Assembly: GCA_029287875.1 (NCBI GenBank)
Contig: JARFQH010000280.1
Span: 1-50,727 of the forward strand
Direction: 5' to 3'
From: Desulfobacteraceae bacterium
GTDB lineage: Bacteria; Desulfobacterota; Desulfobacteria; Desulfobacterales; SG8-13
Length of the DNA stretch: 50,727 nucleotides
Of this stretch, positions 1-8,382 are shown in pieces. The notes under the pieces were generated by a model. It saw only the letters and a program-made list of their open reading frames with translations. It made no database searches and had not been told where the DNA came from. The position numbers and the translations under genes were made by a program. Each line of letters begins with the position of its first letter. The first letter of the stretch is position 1.

Positions 1-919
1 AAGCGCTCTGGTTTCGAAGTGTGCGGGGACGAAAAGCGCTTACCGTGCGATCCTGGCTGAGGAAAATACCCGTCAGTATCAGGAGAGCCGCCAGATACTG
101 AGTCGGTGTGAACTGCTCGCCCAAGATCAGCCAACCCAGAAGAACCGAGAAAACCGGGATCAGGTTCACAAATGCGGACGCCTGGCTGACCGGGATGCGG
201 CTGACGCCGAAATTGTAAAGCCCGTAGGCCCCAAAACTGATAAACGCCCCGAGATATATGATGGCCAACGTGCCTCCGAGATCGAACTGCAACGGCAATC
301 GGGTCGACGGCAGAAACAGAATCGGCAGGTAAAAAATGCTGCCGACGAAGGCCTGAAAAGCGGTCAGAAGTAAGGGACTGTAACGGGCAGTGAGTCTTTT
401 GAGTGTAATGATGTAACCGACGGCACACACCATGGCGACAAACTCGAGAAAATTGCCCAGAGGAGGATTGGGTGCCGACGGTGATGCTGCGCCGCTCAAG
501 CTCAGCCAGACGGCACCGCTGATGGCCAGTGCAAAGCCGAGCAACGTCTTGAGGGCAATGGTTTCTTTCAGAAATACTCGCGCGGCCACGGCAACCATCA
601 GTGGTAATAGGGCTGAGATCATACCGGCTTGGGAGGCGGCGGTGTTCTCTATCGCCTTGGCTTCAAACAGAAAATAGAGACAGGGTTCGCAAAAAGCCAT
701 GAAAAGAATCTGTTTCCAGTCTCCCCGGTGAAAGGTGACGGCCCGCCATCGGTGAATGAAGAATAGAAAACAGACGCTGGCCACCAGCATGCGGCCGAAT
801 ATCACCACCATCGGGTGATAACTGCGAAAAGCGAGTTTCAAGACGATAAACGAACTGGCCCACAGCATCATCGCCGCGACAAGTCCGGCAACTGGAAGCC
901 AGTTTGACCGAGTTTGCAT
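1..919 (-). CDS. DMT/EamA-family drug/metabolite transporter (3' end cut by window edge)
   Basis: This is an inner-membrane permease of the drug/metabolite transporter superfamily; the substrate cannot be told. I read it from an ATG at 919 (MQTRSNWLPVAG...) through 306 codons with no stop before base 1, so the C-terminus lies outside the window. Hydrophobic helices follow one another throughout, and the two EamA repeats are visible: one around residues 8-125, the second starting near FLEFVAMVCAVGYIITLKRL and containing the typical GAYGLYNFGVSRIPVSQASAF stretch. It runs away from the two-HTH gene at 1257, so the 920-1256 gap is a divergent intergenic region. A second DMT transporter lies at 32514-33458. 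The family call is firm; the start is the first ATG that precedes the hydrophobic region. Confidence 0.85.
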   Translation of the reverse strand, partial: MQTRSNWLPVAGLVAAMMLWASSFIVLKLAFRSYHPMVVIFGRMLVASVCFLFFIHRWRAVTFHRGDWKQILFMAFCEPCLYFLFEAKAIENTAASQAGMISALLPLMVAVAARVFLKETIALKTLLGFALAISGAVWLSLSGAASPSAPNPPLGNFLEFVAMVCAVGYIITLKRLTARYSPLLLTAFQAFVGSIFYLPILFLPSTRLPLQFDLGGTLAIIYLGAFISFGAYGLYNFGVSRIPVSQASAFVNLIPVFSVLLGWLILGEQFTPTQYLAALLILTGIFLSQDRTVSAFRPRTLRNQSA

Positions 920-1108
920 CACGGGGCACCTTCACTGCCGCATTTGAAAATTCTCCGATAGATCCTTGAGGGCAAGGCGAGGCCCCTGTCGATCGAGGGA
1001 GAAAGATTCGTCCTCTACCACGATTCACGGTAAAATAAAACCTCCGTTCGAAGGCGAAAACAAAAACGAAACCGATTGGCCTTTCGTTCTACCGCACGCA
1101 TGTGGTGC

Positions 1109-1137
1109 TTGACGCCTCCTCATCCGACGGCTAATAT
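1109..1137 (+). promoter_or_regulatory. Candidate sigma-70 promoter for the two-HTH gene
   Basis: TTGACG at 1109-1114, a 17-base spacer and TAATAT at 1132-1137 form a good vegetative promoter. It would start transcription near 1145 and leave a leader of about 110 bases before the ATG at 1257. It is the only clear signal I see in the 337-base gap 920-1256. Confidence 0.5.
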
Positions 1138-1256
1138 GACACCGGTTACACTCTTTATTGTCGTAAAAATAAGCGGCGTTCGCATCGATACGGTCGTGAT
1201 CATTGCGGACGGTCGACTGGAATGGATTTCACATAATCGAAAGGAAGGCCCAATCA

Positions 1257-1748
1257 ATGGCTCAGCAATACTCTTCTTTATCAACCAGAGAATTTTCCGA
1301 ACTGACCGGCATTGCCGTCTCAACCGTCAATCGTCTGTTGCGGGAAGGGAAGATCAAGGGGGTGAAAACCGCCGGAAAGTGGAAAATTGACAAGACTGAA
1401 ATGACGGCCAAGGCGATTCAAGCCATCCTGAAACCGCCAGGTAAGGGGGGGGCGGCACCCGGTAAAATCGACCGGATGGCTGCCAAGAAGGAAAAGGTGA
1501 AGGGGCCGGGGGTTCCCACAGGCGGTATTTCAGCCGCCGCAGGCACAAAAGCAACCTCTGGAACCTCGGCCGACGGCGCCCAGACATATTCCGTGACCGA
1601 ATTTAGTGGTTTAACTTACCTGACCGAATACGGTGTGCTCGAATTCCTGAAAAAAGGACGTTTGCAAGGGATCAGGGATGAAAAAGGACAGTGGCGACTG
1701 GGAGCCGACAATCTCCGGAACCCCGGTATGCGTCACCTACTCCGTTGA
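1257..1748 (+). CDS. DNA-binding protein with two excisionase/MerR-like HTH_17 domains
   Basis: This 163-residue protein has two separate helix-turn-helix units of the excisionase-like (HTH_17) type. The first is at about residues 6-48 (STREFSELTGIAVSTVNRLL, then the wing REGKIKGVKTAGKWKID). The second is near the C-terminus (YSVTEFSGLTYLTEYGVLEF, then KKGRLQGIRDEKGQWRL). They are joined by a low-complexity Ala/Gly/Pro/Lys linker of about 60 residues. I chose ATG 1257 because AAGGAAGG lies just upstream; an in-frame start at 1203 has no such site. The role is unknown: two wing-HTH units on a flexible linker would suit binding two adjacent sites or bridging DNA. It converges on the FemAB-like gene, 15 bases away, with no integrase nearby. 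Confidence 0.7.
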   Translation: MAQQYSSLSTREFSELTGIAVSTVNRLLREGKIKGVKTAGKWKIDKTEMTAKAIQAILKPPGKGGAAPGKIDRMAAKKEKVKGPGVPTGGISAAAGTKATSGTSADGAQTYSVTEFSGLTYLTEYGVLEFLKKGRLQGIRDEKGQWRLGADNLRNPGMRHLLR

Positions 1749-1763
1749 CATACTCCCGGCCGA

Positions 1764-2966
1764 TCATCTCTTTTGTGCCTTCGAAAAAGGCAGCGCGGCA
1801 TTCAAGTTCTCGACGACCTGCTGCTCCTGGCGGTTGATCTCGTCGATGTGCTCTTGCAGGATCTGAGCCAGGCTCGGGTCGTAGAACCGGTGCAGGCTGT
1901 GGTTGGCCACCGCTTCGAAACCACGTCGAACTTTGTGGGGCGAACCGGCGCCCGGATCGAAAAGACCGACCCCGTGACGGATCGCCCACTCGATCGGGCT
2001 GTAATAGCAGGCATTGAAATGCAGGTGATTTATTTTTCTAGCACACCCCCAGTAACGTCCGTACAATCGATCATTTTTGGTCAACAAGAAAGAAAGGCCC
2101 ACGGGGAGTTCGTTTTCCGGCCCGTCAAAAGCCGCCATCAGCAACAACCGGTGGCGGAAACGATGATGCAGGCCTTCAAAAAAAGCCTTTGTAAGGTATT
2201 TGCAACCCCATGGACCGTACTGATCATTGGTACGACTGTAATAGGTGTACATCAATGGAAATAATTGGCGGGGAATCTCCGCGCCGGTCAACGGCTTGAT
2301 GCAAATTCCGGCGCGTTCCGTGCTCCTGCGCTCACGGCGGATGTTACGGCGCTGGTTGGTGTTGAATATCGCCAGGTAATCCTCGAAAGAGTGAAAGCCT
2401 CTGTTATTCCAAGCATAACTTTGATGCTGCCAGGCGATAAACCCCAGCGACTCCATTTGTGCCTTCCATTCCGGATCGACGAAGAGAAAACTGCAGCCGA
2501 CGATTTTGTTGGTGTAACAAAAGGAATCGATGGCGTTGACCATCAACCGCGTCACCTGAGCGGCATCCGAGCTGGGATCGATCAGGAAACGGTAACCGAC
2601 CACCGGTGAGAAGGGACTCATCCCGACCAGCTTGGGATAGTAGCGAATTCCGAGACGCTGCGCCAAGTGAGCCCAGGCATGATCAAACACGAATTCACCG
2701 TCGCTGTGACCCTTGGCGTACAACGGGGCGGCACCGACGAGGCGATCTCCCGACCAGACCGTCAGATGCAACGGCTGCCAGCCCGTTTCCGCCCGCGCAC
2801 TGCCCGAATCTTCAAGCAGATGCAGCCATTCCCACTCCAGCAGCGGGGTTTTCAACGGCAGCGCGAGCGTATTCCATGCCGACCGATCAATGTCGGACAT
2901 ACGCGATTTCCAGACAATCGAGTAGGTCGGGCCGGGTTCGGCTTTGGTCGCTTTTCGAGACAACAT
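1764..2966 (-). CDS. FemAB-like / GNAT-fold acyltransferase (DUF482/PF04339 type)
   Basis: A 400-residue soluble protein resembling the peptidogalycan-biosynthesis FemAB-like family (PF04339). Visible hallmarks are an early PLLEWEWLHLLEDSGSA segment, LVGAAPLYAKGHSDGEFVFD, and the C-terminal GRYWGCARKINHLHFNACYY followed by FDPGAGSPHKVRRGF, typical of that family. Members have a double GNAT fold and are presumed to transfer an acyl or aminoacyl group, but the substrate is not established. Length matches the usual 370-400 residues. It appears to be a single-gene unit: the upstream stretch to the next gene holds nothing I recognise, and downstream it converges on the two-HTH gene. Confidence 0.75.
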   Translation of the reverse strand: MLSRKATKAEPGPTYSIVWKSRMSDIDRSAWNTLALPLKTPLLEWEWLHLLEDSGSARAETGWQPLHLTVWSGDRLVGAAPLYAKGHSDGEFVFDHAWAHLAQRLGIRYYPKLVGMSPFSPVVGYRFLIDPSSDAAQVTRLMVNAIDSFCYTNKIVGCSFLFVDPEWKAQMESLGFIAWQHQSYAWNNRGFHSFEDYLAIFNTNQRRNIRRERRSTERAGICIKPLTGAEIPRQLFPLMYTYYSRTNDQYGPWGCKYLTKAFFEGLHHRFRHRLLLMAAFDGPENELPVGLSFLLTKNDRLYGRYWGCARKINHLHFNACYYSPIEWAIRHGVGLFDPGAGSPHKVRRGFEAVANHSLHRFYDPSLAQILQEHIDEINRQEQQVVENLNAALPFSKAQKR

Positions 2967-3210
2967 GGTTCACCAACGGTCTTGCAGTTCAGTGCCGACT
3001 TTGGCCGCAAGCATCCGGTTTAATCGAAGAGGAAACTGTTAAGTTTAATAGAGACAAGGTAGGTATCTCCGAATTTCTGTCAAGCAAAAGGATGGGACGG
3101 CCAGCTGGAATGGGCAATGGGAGGCGCCGCGGCGAAGTAAGCAAAGAATCGCGCCGTCGCCGATAGCCGCTAAACGGCGTAGGGAAGAGGCTCAGAGAGG
3201 AGCGGCATCC

Positions 3211-3807
3211 TTAAAATCTTTCGATGATCTTTCCCTTGTCGATGAAGGCGGCGATGTCGTCGCGGGCATTCAGCAAAACCGTCATCGCCCGGGCAAGCTC
3301 ATCGAAAACCGGGTCTTCCTCTCCCAGCCACTCCCGCGCCTCTTTCATTATCTGCTCACCGCTTTCAAGGAATCCATTGATGCGGCTCAGCAGAGCCTTG
3401 CGCTTTTGGTGCTTTTCTTTTTCTTTTGTGATGACCGGCATCAGGCGCTGGATCGAATATTCGACCAACGCGTCGCGCGGGGTCTGAAAGTTTACCGAGG
3501 CCAGCTCCAGGCTGTTGAGTGTCCGGCGGCTGAGAACAAATGTTTTTTGAACGCGACTGGGTTCGTCGAACTTCGTTGTCTGGACTTCGCGCGCAATGAC
3601 TTCCAGCGCCTTGATATCGTCCACCAGATGATCGAAAAGGGACTTCTGTTTGATACCCAGGTGAATCGATACGGCACTCATGGTTTCAATGGCCTTGGCC
3701 GTCAGTTTGAAAGTGGCCCGCACCGACTGCCGCCCCCGCAGGTCCCGTGAAGACGGTTGTGGCAACATGTCGTCGCGGAGCTGGTTTTTATGGTTTTCAT
3801 CTTTCAT
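3211..3807 (-). CDS. Hypothetical protein with two ribbon-helix-helix-like units
   Basis: A 198-residue basic protein with no family I can name. ATG 3807 is chosen over an earlier in-frame ATG at 3849 because GGGGAGAT sits at the right distance. Residues about 26-62 (SVRATFKLTAKAIETMSAV then SIHLGIKQKSLFDHLVDD) have a beta strand plus two helices, and about 84-118 (RVQKTFVLSRRTLNSLELAS then VNFQTPRDALVEYSIQRLM) repeat the pattern. This is the layout of a tandem ribbon-helix-helix DNA-binding protein. The C-terminal 80 residues are helical and charged. It lies downstream of dnaK on the same strand but after a dnaK terminator, and it has an AT-rich leader of its own (3850-3964). The DNA-binding role is inference. 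Confidence 0.6.
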   Translation of the reverse strand: MKDENHKNQLRDDMLPQPSSRDLRGRQSVRATFKLTAKAIETMSAVSIHLGIKQKSLFDHLVDDIKALEVIAREVQTTKFDEPSRVQKTFVLSRRTLNSLELASVNFQTPRDALVEYSIQRLMPVITKEKEKHQKRKALLSRINGFLESGEQIMKEAREWLGEEDPVFDELARAMTVLLNARDDIAAFIDKGKIIERF

Positions 3808-3964
3808 TTCCAAATCTCCCCTGGTCCGATGATGACGACAAATGGCCAATTACTTGATTAATTTCAAAGTTTAAGTAATAGAATATTAATTACAATTATT
3901 TGATTGTCACCATAACAAATGTATTTAGCAGAGTGTCCGGCAAATTGACAGAAAATTCAATCCG

Positions 3965-3993
3965 AAAAGGGCGGCGATGGTCAACCGCCGCCC
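3965..3993 (-). terminator. Rho-independent terminator of dnaK
   Basis: On the minus strand an 8-bp perfect GC stem (GGGCGGCG at 3986-3993 pairing with CGCCGCCC at 3969-3976) has a 9-base loop and is followed directly by TTTT. It begins seven bases past the dnaK stop codon. Confidence 0.75.
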
Positions 3994-3999
3994 CTATCA

Positions 4000-5919
4000 T
4001 CAGTTGACTTCCTCGTATTCGGCTTCCACGACCTCCTCGTCTCGGCTTGAGGCCGATGGATTGGCTCGCGAACGGCTTCCTTCCGGTGCGCGGTCTTGGC
4101 CGGCTCCAGCAGCCGTTGGTTGCTGATAAACCCCCTCTACAAGGCGCTGAGAAGCGTGGCGCAATTCTTCGGTCAGCCGTTTGATGTCACCCGTATCCGC
4201 GCCGTCGATGGCCCGTTTCAGGTTGGCGATAGCCTCTTCGACCCGTGACCGATCTTCCGCACCGGTCTTGCCACCCAACTCCACGAGTGACTTTTCGGTA
4301 GAGTGGATCAAGGCGTCGGCGGTATTGCGGGCCTCCACCCGATCACGCTTGAGCTGGTCTTCTTCAGTGTGCAGTTCGGCCTCTTTGACCAGCCGGTCGA
4401 TGTCTTCACGGCTGAGACCGGAAGAATGGGTGATCTTGATCGACTGCGCCTTGCCGGTGGCCTTGTTGGTGGCCGAAACCTCAACGATGCCGTTGGCGTC
4501 GATGTCGAAGGCGACCTCGATTTGCGGTACACCCCTGGCCGCGGGTGCAATCCCCGTCAACTCGAAGCGACCCAGCGTTTTGTTGTCGATCGCCATTTCA
4601 CGCTCGCCTTGCAGTACATGGATCGAGACCGCCGGTTGATTGTCCTCGGCCGTGGTGAAGATTTCGCTCTTTCGGGCCGGTATCGTGGTGTTCCTCTCGA
4701 TCAACTTGGTCATGACCCCACCCAAAGTTTCGATTCCAAGAGACAAAGGCGTGACATCCAGCAGAAGAACGTCTTTTACGTCACCTTTCAACACGGCGCC
4801 TTGAATGGCGGCCCCCAAAGCGACAACTTCATCCGGATTGACGCCTTTGTCGGGCATTTTACCGAAAATCTTCTGCACGCGCTCCTGCACCGCCGGCATG
4901 CGGGTCATACCGCCCACCAGGACCACCTCGTCGATGTCGGTGGCCGCCAAGCCGGCATCCTTGAGCGCCATGCGGCAGGGACCCTCCAACTTGTCGAGCA
5001 GGTCCGAGACCAGGTTTTCGAGTTTCGTGCGGGTGATCTTCAGGTTCAGGTGTTTGGGACCGTTGGCATCGGCCGTGATGAACGGCAAATTGACGTCGGT
5101 TTCGAATGTGCTCGATAGCTCCATCTTGGCCTTTTCGGCGGCCTCTTTGAGACGTTGCAGAGCCATTTTATCTCTTCTCAGGTCGATACCCTGATCCTTT
5201 TTAAATTCGTCGGCAAGGTAATCGATCAAGTGCAAATCGAAATCCTCACCGCCGAGATGGGTGTCGCCATTGGTCGCCTTGACCTCGAACACACCGTCCC
5301 CTATTTCGAGGATGGAAATGTCGAACGTTCCGCCACCCAGATCGAACACCGCGATTTTTTGGTCCTTTTTCTTGTCCAAACCATAGGCCAGAGAAGCCGC
5401 CGTTGGTTCGTTGATGATTCTCAGGACGTTGAGACCGGCGATTTTACCGGCATCCTTTGTCGCCTGGCGTTGGCTGTCGCTGAAATAGGCCGGAACCGTT
5501 ATGACGGCGTCGGTGACCGGTTCTCCCAAAAATTCCTCGGCCGCCTTTTTCATACCGGCCAAAATAAATGATGAAATCTCAGCCGGGCTGTAAGCTTTAC
5601 CCTTGAGATTGATTTGAACATCACCGTTTGCGGCCTTTTCAATCTTGTACGGCAGATTTTTAATGTCGTTCTGGACTTCCGTTGTATCGTATCGTCTGCC
5701 CATCAACCGCTTGACGCCGAAAACCGTATTTTCTGGATTGGTGATGGCTTGACGCTTGGCGATCTGACCCGCCAAGCGCTCACCGCCGTCGGTAATCGCC
5801 ACTATAGACGGCGTGGTTCGTCCGCCTTCGGGATTTGTTATAACCTTTGCTTCGGTTCCCTCCATTATGGCCACGCAAGAGTTGGTGGTACCGAGATCGA
5901 TTCCTATTATTTTATTCAT
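4000..5919 (-). CDS. dnaK: Hsp70 chaperone DnaK
   Basis: A 639-residue Hsp70 with every hallmark: [16 protein letters not shown] at the N-terminus, the [15 protein letters not shown] and [15 protein letters not shown] ATPase signatures, [14 protein letters not shown], the [14 protein letters not shown] linker/substrate-domain start, and an [12 protein letters not shown] tail like the usual C-terminal motif. It folds and refolds proteins in the cytosol with DnaJ and GrpE. The start is ATG 5919, with AAGGAGGA seven bases upstream; an in-frame extension to 6090 would run through a large leader hairpin and is rejected. Unusually, no grpE, dnaJ or hrcA is adjacent, so this may be a second or dispersed Hsp70. 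The leader carries a long inverted repeat (see 5949-6056) and a palindromic promoter that is not a CIRCE element. Confidence 0.97.
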   Translation of the reverse strand: MNKIIGIDLGTTNSCVAIMEGTEAKVITNPEGGRTTPSIVAITDGGERLAGQIAKRQAITNPENTVFGVKRLMGRRYDTTEVQNDIKNLPYKIEKAANGDVQINLKGKAYSPAEISSFILAGMKKAAEEFLGEPVTDAVITVPAYFSDSQRQATKDAGKIAGLNVLRIINEPTAASLAYGLDKKKDQKIAVFDLGGGTFDISILEIGDGVFEVKATNGDTHLGGEDFDLHLIDYLADEFKKDQGIDLRRDKMALQRLKEAAEKAKMELSSTFETDVNLPFITADANGPKHLNLKITRTKLENLVSDLLDKLEGPCRMALKDAGLAATDIDEVVLVGGMTRMPAVQERVQKIFGKMPDKGVNPDEVVALGAAIQGAVLKGDVKDVLLLDVTPLSLGIETLGGVMTKLIERNTTIPARKSEIFTTAEDNQPAVSIHVLQGEREMAIDNKTLGRFELTGIAPAARGVPQIEVAFDIDANGIVEVSATNKATGKAQSIKITHSSGLSREDIDRLVKEAELHTEEDQLKRDRVEARNTADALIHSTEKSLVELGGKTGAEDRSRVEEAIANLKRAIDGADTGDIKRLTEELRHASQRLVEGVYQQPTAAGAGQDRAPEGSRSRANPSASSRDEEVVEAEYEEVN

Positions 5920-5948
5920 TGAATAGTCCTCCTTGTACGGATAGAATC

Positions 5949-6056
5949 CTATAGGCTTTGAGATAAAGGTTTTGGACTGCGTTATCGGTCGTCGGCGTAT
6001 TACAATACAGCCTTCTCCCTCTGGCCTTGCCCAAACCTTTATCTTAAAGCCTATAG
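5949..6056 (-). repeat. Long inverted repeat (stem-loop) in the dnaK leader
   Basis: Arms at 5949-5975 and 6031-6056 are complementary over about 26 bases with one mismatch and one bulge (CTATAGGCTTT...TTTGG), separated by about 55 bases. It lies between the candidate promoter and the dnaK ribosome site, so the dnaK mRNA would carry it as a large hairpin about 30 bases before the RBS. The enclosed segment includes TGTATTGTAATACGCCGACG, which has the look of a dispersed palindromic repeat. It could be an inserted MITE/REP-like element or a regulatory leader; I cannot tell which. Confidence 0.7.
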
Positions 6057-6102
6057 TAAGTCTTTGGTTGATCAAACAGGTCGAATTCACAAAGATGCTT
6101 TG

Positions 6103-6136
6103 TTGACAAATATAAATTTATTTTTCATTTTGTCAA
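6103..6136 (-). promoter_or_regulatory. Candidate dnaK promoter with palindromic operator
   Basis: On the minus strand TTGACA (6136-6131), a 16-base spacer and TATATT (6114-6109) make a vegetative promoter. The same bases form an inverted repeat, TTGACAAA...TTTGTCAA (6103-6110 and 6129-6136), so a dimeric regulator could cover the promoter. It does not match the CIRCE sequence TTAGCACTC-N9-GAGTGCTAA. The surrounding 388-base gap (5920-6308) is AT-rich. Confidence 0.45.
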
Positions 6137-6308
6137 TAAAGAATAACATTATTTTTTTATATTATTTGTATAAGTAATAAAAGGGCCGAATATTTTTCCA
6201 GCCAGGTGGAAACCATTTGAGACAGGCATGAGCTTGTTTTCATGGGCTCCGTGGTTAACATGTTTTTAGAAATGGAATTGATATTCCGATTTCAGGGAAA
6301 GGGGAACA

Positions 6309-8165
6309 ATGCGAACGGTTTTAAAGTCCATCGGTCGGATAATAAACACTTTCTGGAAAGGAGTGACCGTCCTTCGGGGGGTATTCCTGAACCTGCTTTT
6401 TATTGCCCTTGTCGTTCTGGCGGTCGGTTTACTTTTATCGGGCACTGAAGATCTTTTTCCATCAGGGTCCGCACTGGTATTGGCGCCGGCTGGGAAAATC
6501 GTCGAACAATCTACCGAAACGCTGCTGGTCGATCGTTTCTACGGCACAACAACGGGGGCCGAGACGGTTCTCAGAGACCTTATCGATGGTGTCGACGCCG
6601 CCAGGAATGACCCAAAAATCAAAATCCTTGTGCTCGACCTCGAGAAACTGGAGGGGGCTGGAATCAGTCAACTGCAGGAGATCGGTGAGGCTTTGAAGCG
6701 GTTTAAAGCCGAGGGAAAAACCATTGTTGCCTTCGGTGACAGTTACGATCAGCGACAATATTATCTGGCCGCGCATGCCGATCGGCTATACCTGCATCCT
6801 ATGGGACAGGTTTGGTTGAGCGGGTTGGGGATTTACCGCCACTATTTCAAGAGTGCTTTGGACAAACTCCAGGTCGAATTTCATGTTTTCAGAGTTGGTA
6901 TCTACAAATCGGCCCTGGAACCCTTTATGCGAAACGACATGTCCGCGGATGACAGGGAATCCAACCAGGCCTGGCTGACCGTGCTGTGGGAGGCTTACAC
7001 GAGCGATGTGGCCGCCCTGCGCAGGCTGCCGGCTGAGCGAATCGACGACTACATCAACAACCTGGATGTCAACCTTGCCGAAGAAGGTGGTGACGCCGCC
7101 CGGCTGGCATTGAAGTCCGGTCTGGTAGATGAACTGAAAACCCGGGATGAGGTCAGGGATGAACTCATCCGCTTGGTTGGAGAGGATGAAAACGGGGAGA
7201 GCTATAAAAAGGTCGCGTTCGAGACTTACATTTCGAGCATGCTCCCAAAACTTCGGCGCCCTGGCACGGAAAGCAGTCGGGTCGGTCTGATTGTGGCCGA
7301 GGGCATCATTATGGACGGAAAGCAGCCTGCCGGCCGGATCGGCGCTGAATCGACGGCAGAACTGATCCGCCAGGCACGTGAGGACGAGAAAGTCAAAGCC
7401 GTGGTGCTGCGGATAGACAGCGGCGGCGGCAGTGCCGTGGCCTCTGAGATTATTCGACGCGAGCTCGAATTGACGCGCAAGACCGGTAAACCGGTCGTCG
7501 TCTCCATGAGTTCAATCGCCGCATCGGGTGCCTACTGGATTTCGGTGGCAGCCGACGAAATATGGGCCTTACCCACGACCATCACCGGTTCTATCGGAAT
7601 TTTTGCCGCCCTGCCCACATTTGATAAAACGTTGAAGGCTATCGGGATCAGCGCGGACGGTGTCGGAACAACCCGCCTGTCCGGTGCTTTCGATCTCAGC
7701 CGTCCGCTCAATCCGCTCCTCGCCGATGCACTGCAGCTGCAGATTGAAAGGGGGTATCAGCGGTTCATCGAACGGGTGAGCCGGGGGCGCAACATGGCCC
7801 CGGAGGCAGTGGAAAAAATAGCCCAGGGCCGCGTTTGGGCCGCTCAAACCGCAAAGGGCCTGGGTCTGATCGACAAATTCGGAGGACTTGAGCCGGCTGT
7901 CGTAAGTGCAGCGAAACTGGCCAAGCTTGATAAATACGACCTTGTGGTCATTGAACAACCCCTGACGGCCAGGGAGCGCCTGGTCAAAAGGCTGAGCCGG
8001 CTGATCGGCATCCTTATATCCGGCGCCAGGAGTCTCCGGGCGGAAAAGGTCCTTCACACTTTCGGGTTTGCCCTGAATGATCGTGAAATCGAAGCCGTCC
8101 TTCAGATCGGGGATCCCGGCCGCGCGTATGCGCTCTGTCTTGAGTGCTTGGCTCTCGGCGACTGA
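6309..8165 (+). CDS. sppA: Signal peptide peptidase SppA, 67-kDa type
   Basis: A 618-residue inner-membrane serine protease of family S49 that degrades cleaved signal peptides. One transmembrane anchor is at about residues 23-44. The protein has the two tandem S49 domains of the E. coli-type (long) enzyme. The catalytic Lys is visible as K200 in GIYKSALEPF and the nucleophile as S406 in SIAASGAYW, matching the Lys/Ser dyad contributed by the two halves. ATG 6309 follows AGGGAAAGGGG. It diverges from dnaK. A small Cys-containing reading frame overlaps its last 22 bases. Nothing is missing compared with the family. Confidence 0.95.
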   Translation: MRTVLKSIGRIINTFWKGVTVLRGVFLNLLFIALVVLAVGLLLSGTEDLFPSGSALVLAPAGKIVEQSTETLLVDRFYGTTTGAETVLRDLIDGVDAARNDPKIKILVLDLEKLEGAGISQLQEIGEALKRFKAEGKTIVAFGDSYDQRQYYLAAHADRLYLHPMGQVWLSGLGIYRHYFKSALDKLQVEFHVFRVGIYKSALEPFMRNDMSADDRESNQAWLTVLWEAYTSDVAALRRLPAERIDDYINNLDVNLAEEGGDAARLALKSGLVDELKTRDEVRDELIRLVGEDENGESYKKVAFETYISSMLPKLRRPGTESSRVGLIVAEGIIMDGKQPAGRIGAESTAELIRQAREDEKVKAVVLRIDSGGGSAVASEIIRRELELTRKTGKPVVVSMSSIAASGAYWISVAADEIWALPTTITGSIGIFAALPTFDKTLKAIGISADGVGTTRLSGAFDLSRPLNPLLADALQLQIERGYQRFIERVSRGRNMAPEAVEKIAQGRVWAAQTAKGLGLIDKFGGLEPAVVSAAKLAKLDKYDLVVIEQPLTARERLVKRLSRLIGILISGARSLRAEKVLHTFGFALNDREIEAVLQIGDPGRAYALCLECLALGD

Positions 8166-8323
8166 CCGTTCACAATACGAAGGAAAAATCCGATGGTGAG
8201 ATTCGATTCGACTCGGAAGTCGATGTCTCAGAGGTTCCGGAGGTTCATGACAAGACCGAGGCTTATTGCATCAACTGCGCCTGGCACGGTCGTTTCGACA
8301 TGCTGAAAAAACCGAAGCCTTAA
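8144..8323 (+). CDS. Small hypothetical protein with a CxxC site, overlapping the sppA end
   Basis: A 59-codon frame starting at GTG 8144 inside the last 22 bases of sppA and ending at TAA 8323. The C-terminus reads EAYCINCAWHGRFDMLKKPKP: a CxxC followed by Trp-His, as in a minimal metal site. The composition is acidic in the middle and protein-like, and no other frame in 8166-8382 makes sense. The ribosome site is poor, so translation would rely on coupling to sppA. The start could also lie slightly downstream. I do not recognise the family. Confidence 0.45.
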   Translation: MLGSRRLTVHNTKEKSDGEIRFDSEVDVSEVPEVHDKTEAYCINCAWHGRFDMLKKPKP

Positions 8324-8382
8324 AAACGGCATATCACTGACGCTACGATGTCACCTCACCAAGTTGAAGTACCGGTTGTAAA

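Noticed and set aside
4303-5118. 271-codon frame opposite dnaK
   Set aside because: Shadow of dnaK; Asp/Val/His-rich with no recognisable domain.
5920-6090. N-terminal extension of dnaK
   Set aside because: Would translate through the leader hairpin; the true start at 5919 has an ideal ribosome site and the standard Hsp70 N-terminus.
5920-6308. CIRCE heat-shock operator near dnaK
   Set aside because: I looked for TTAGCACTC-N9-GAGTGCTAA; only the unrelated TTGACAAA palindrome is present.
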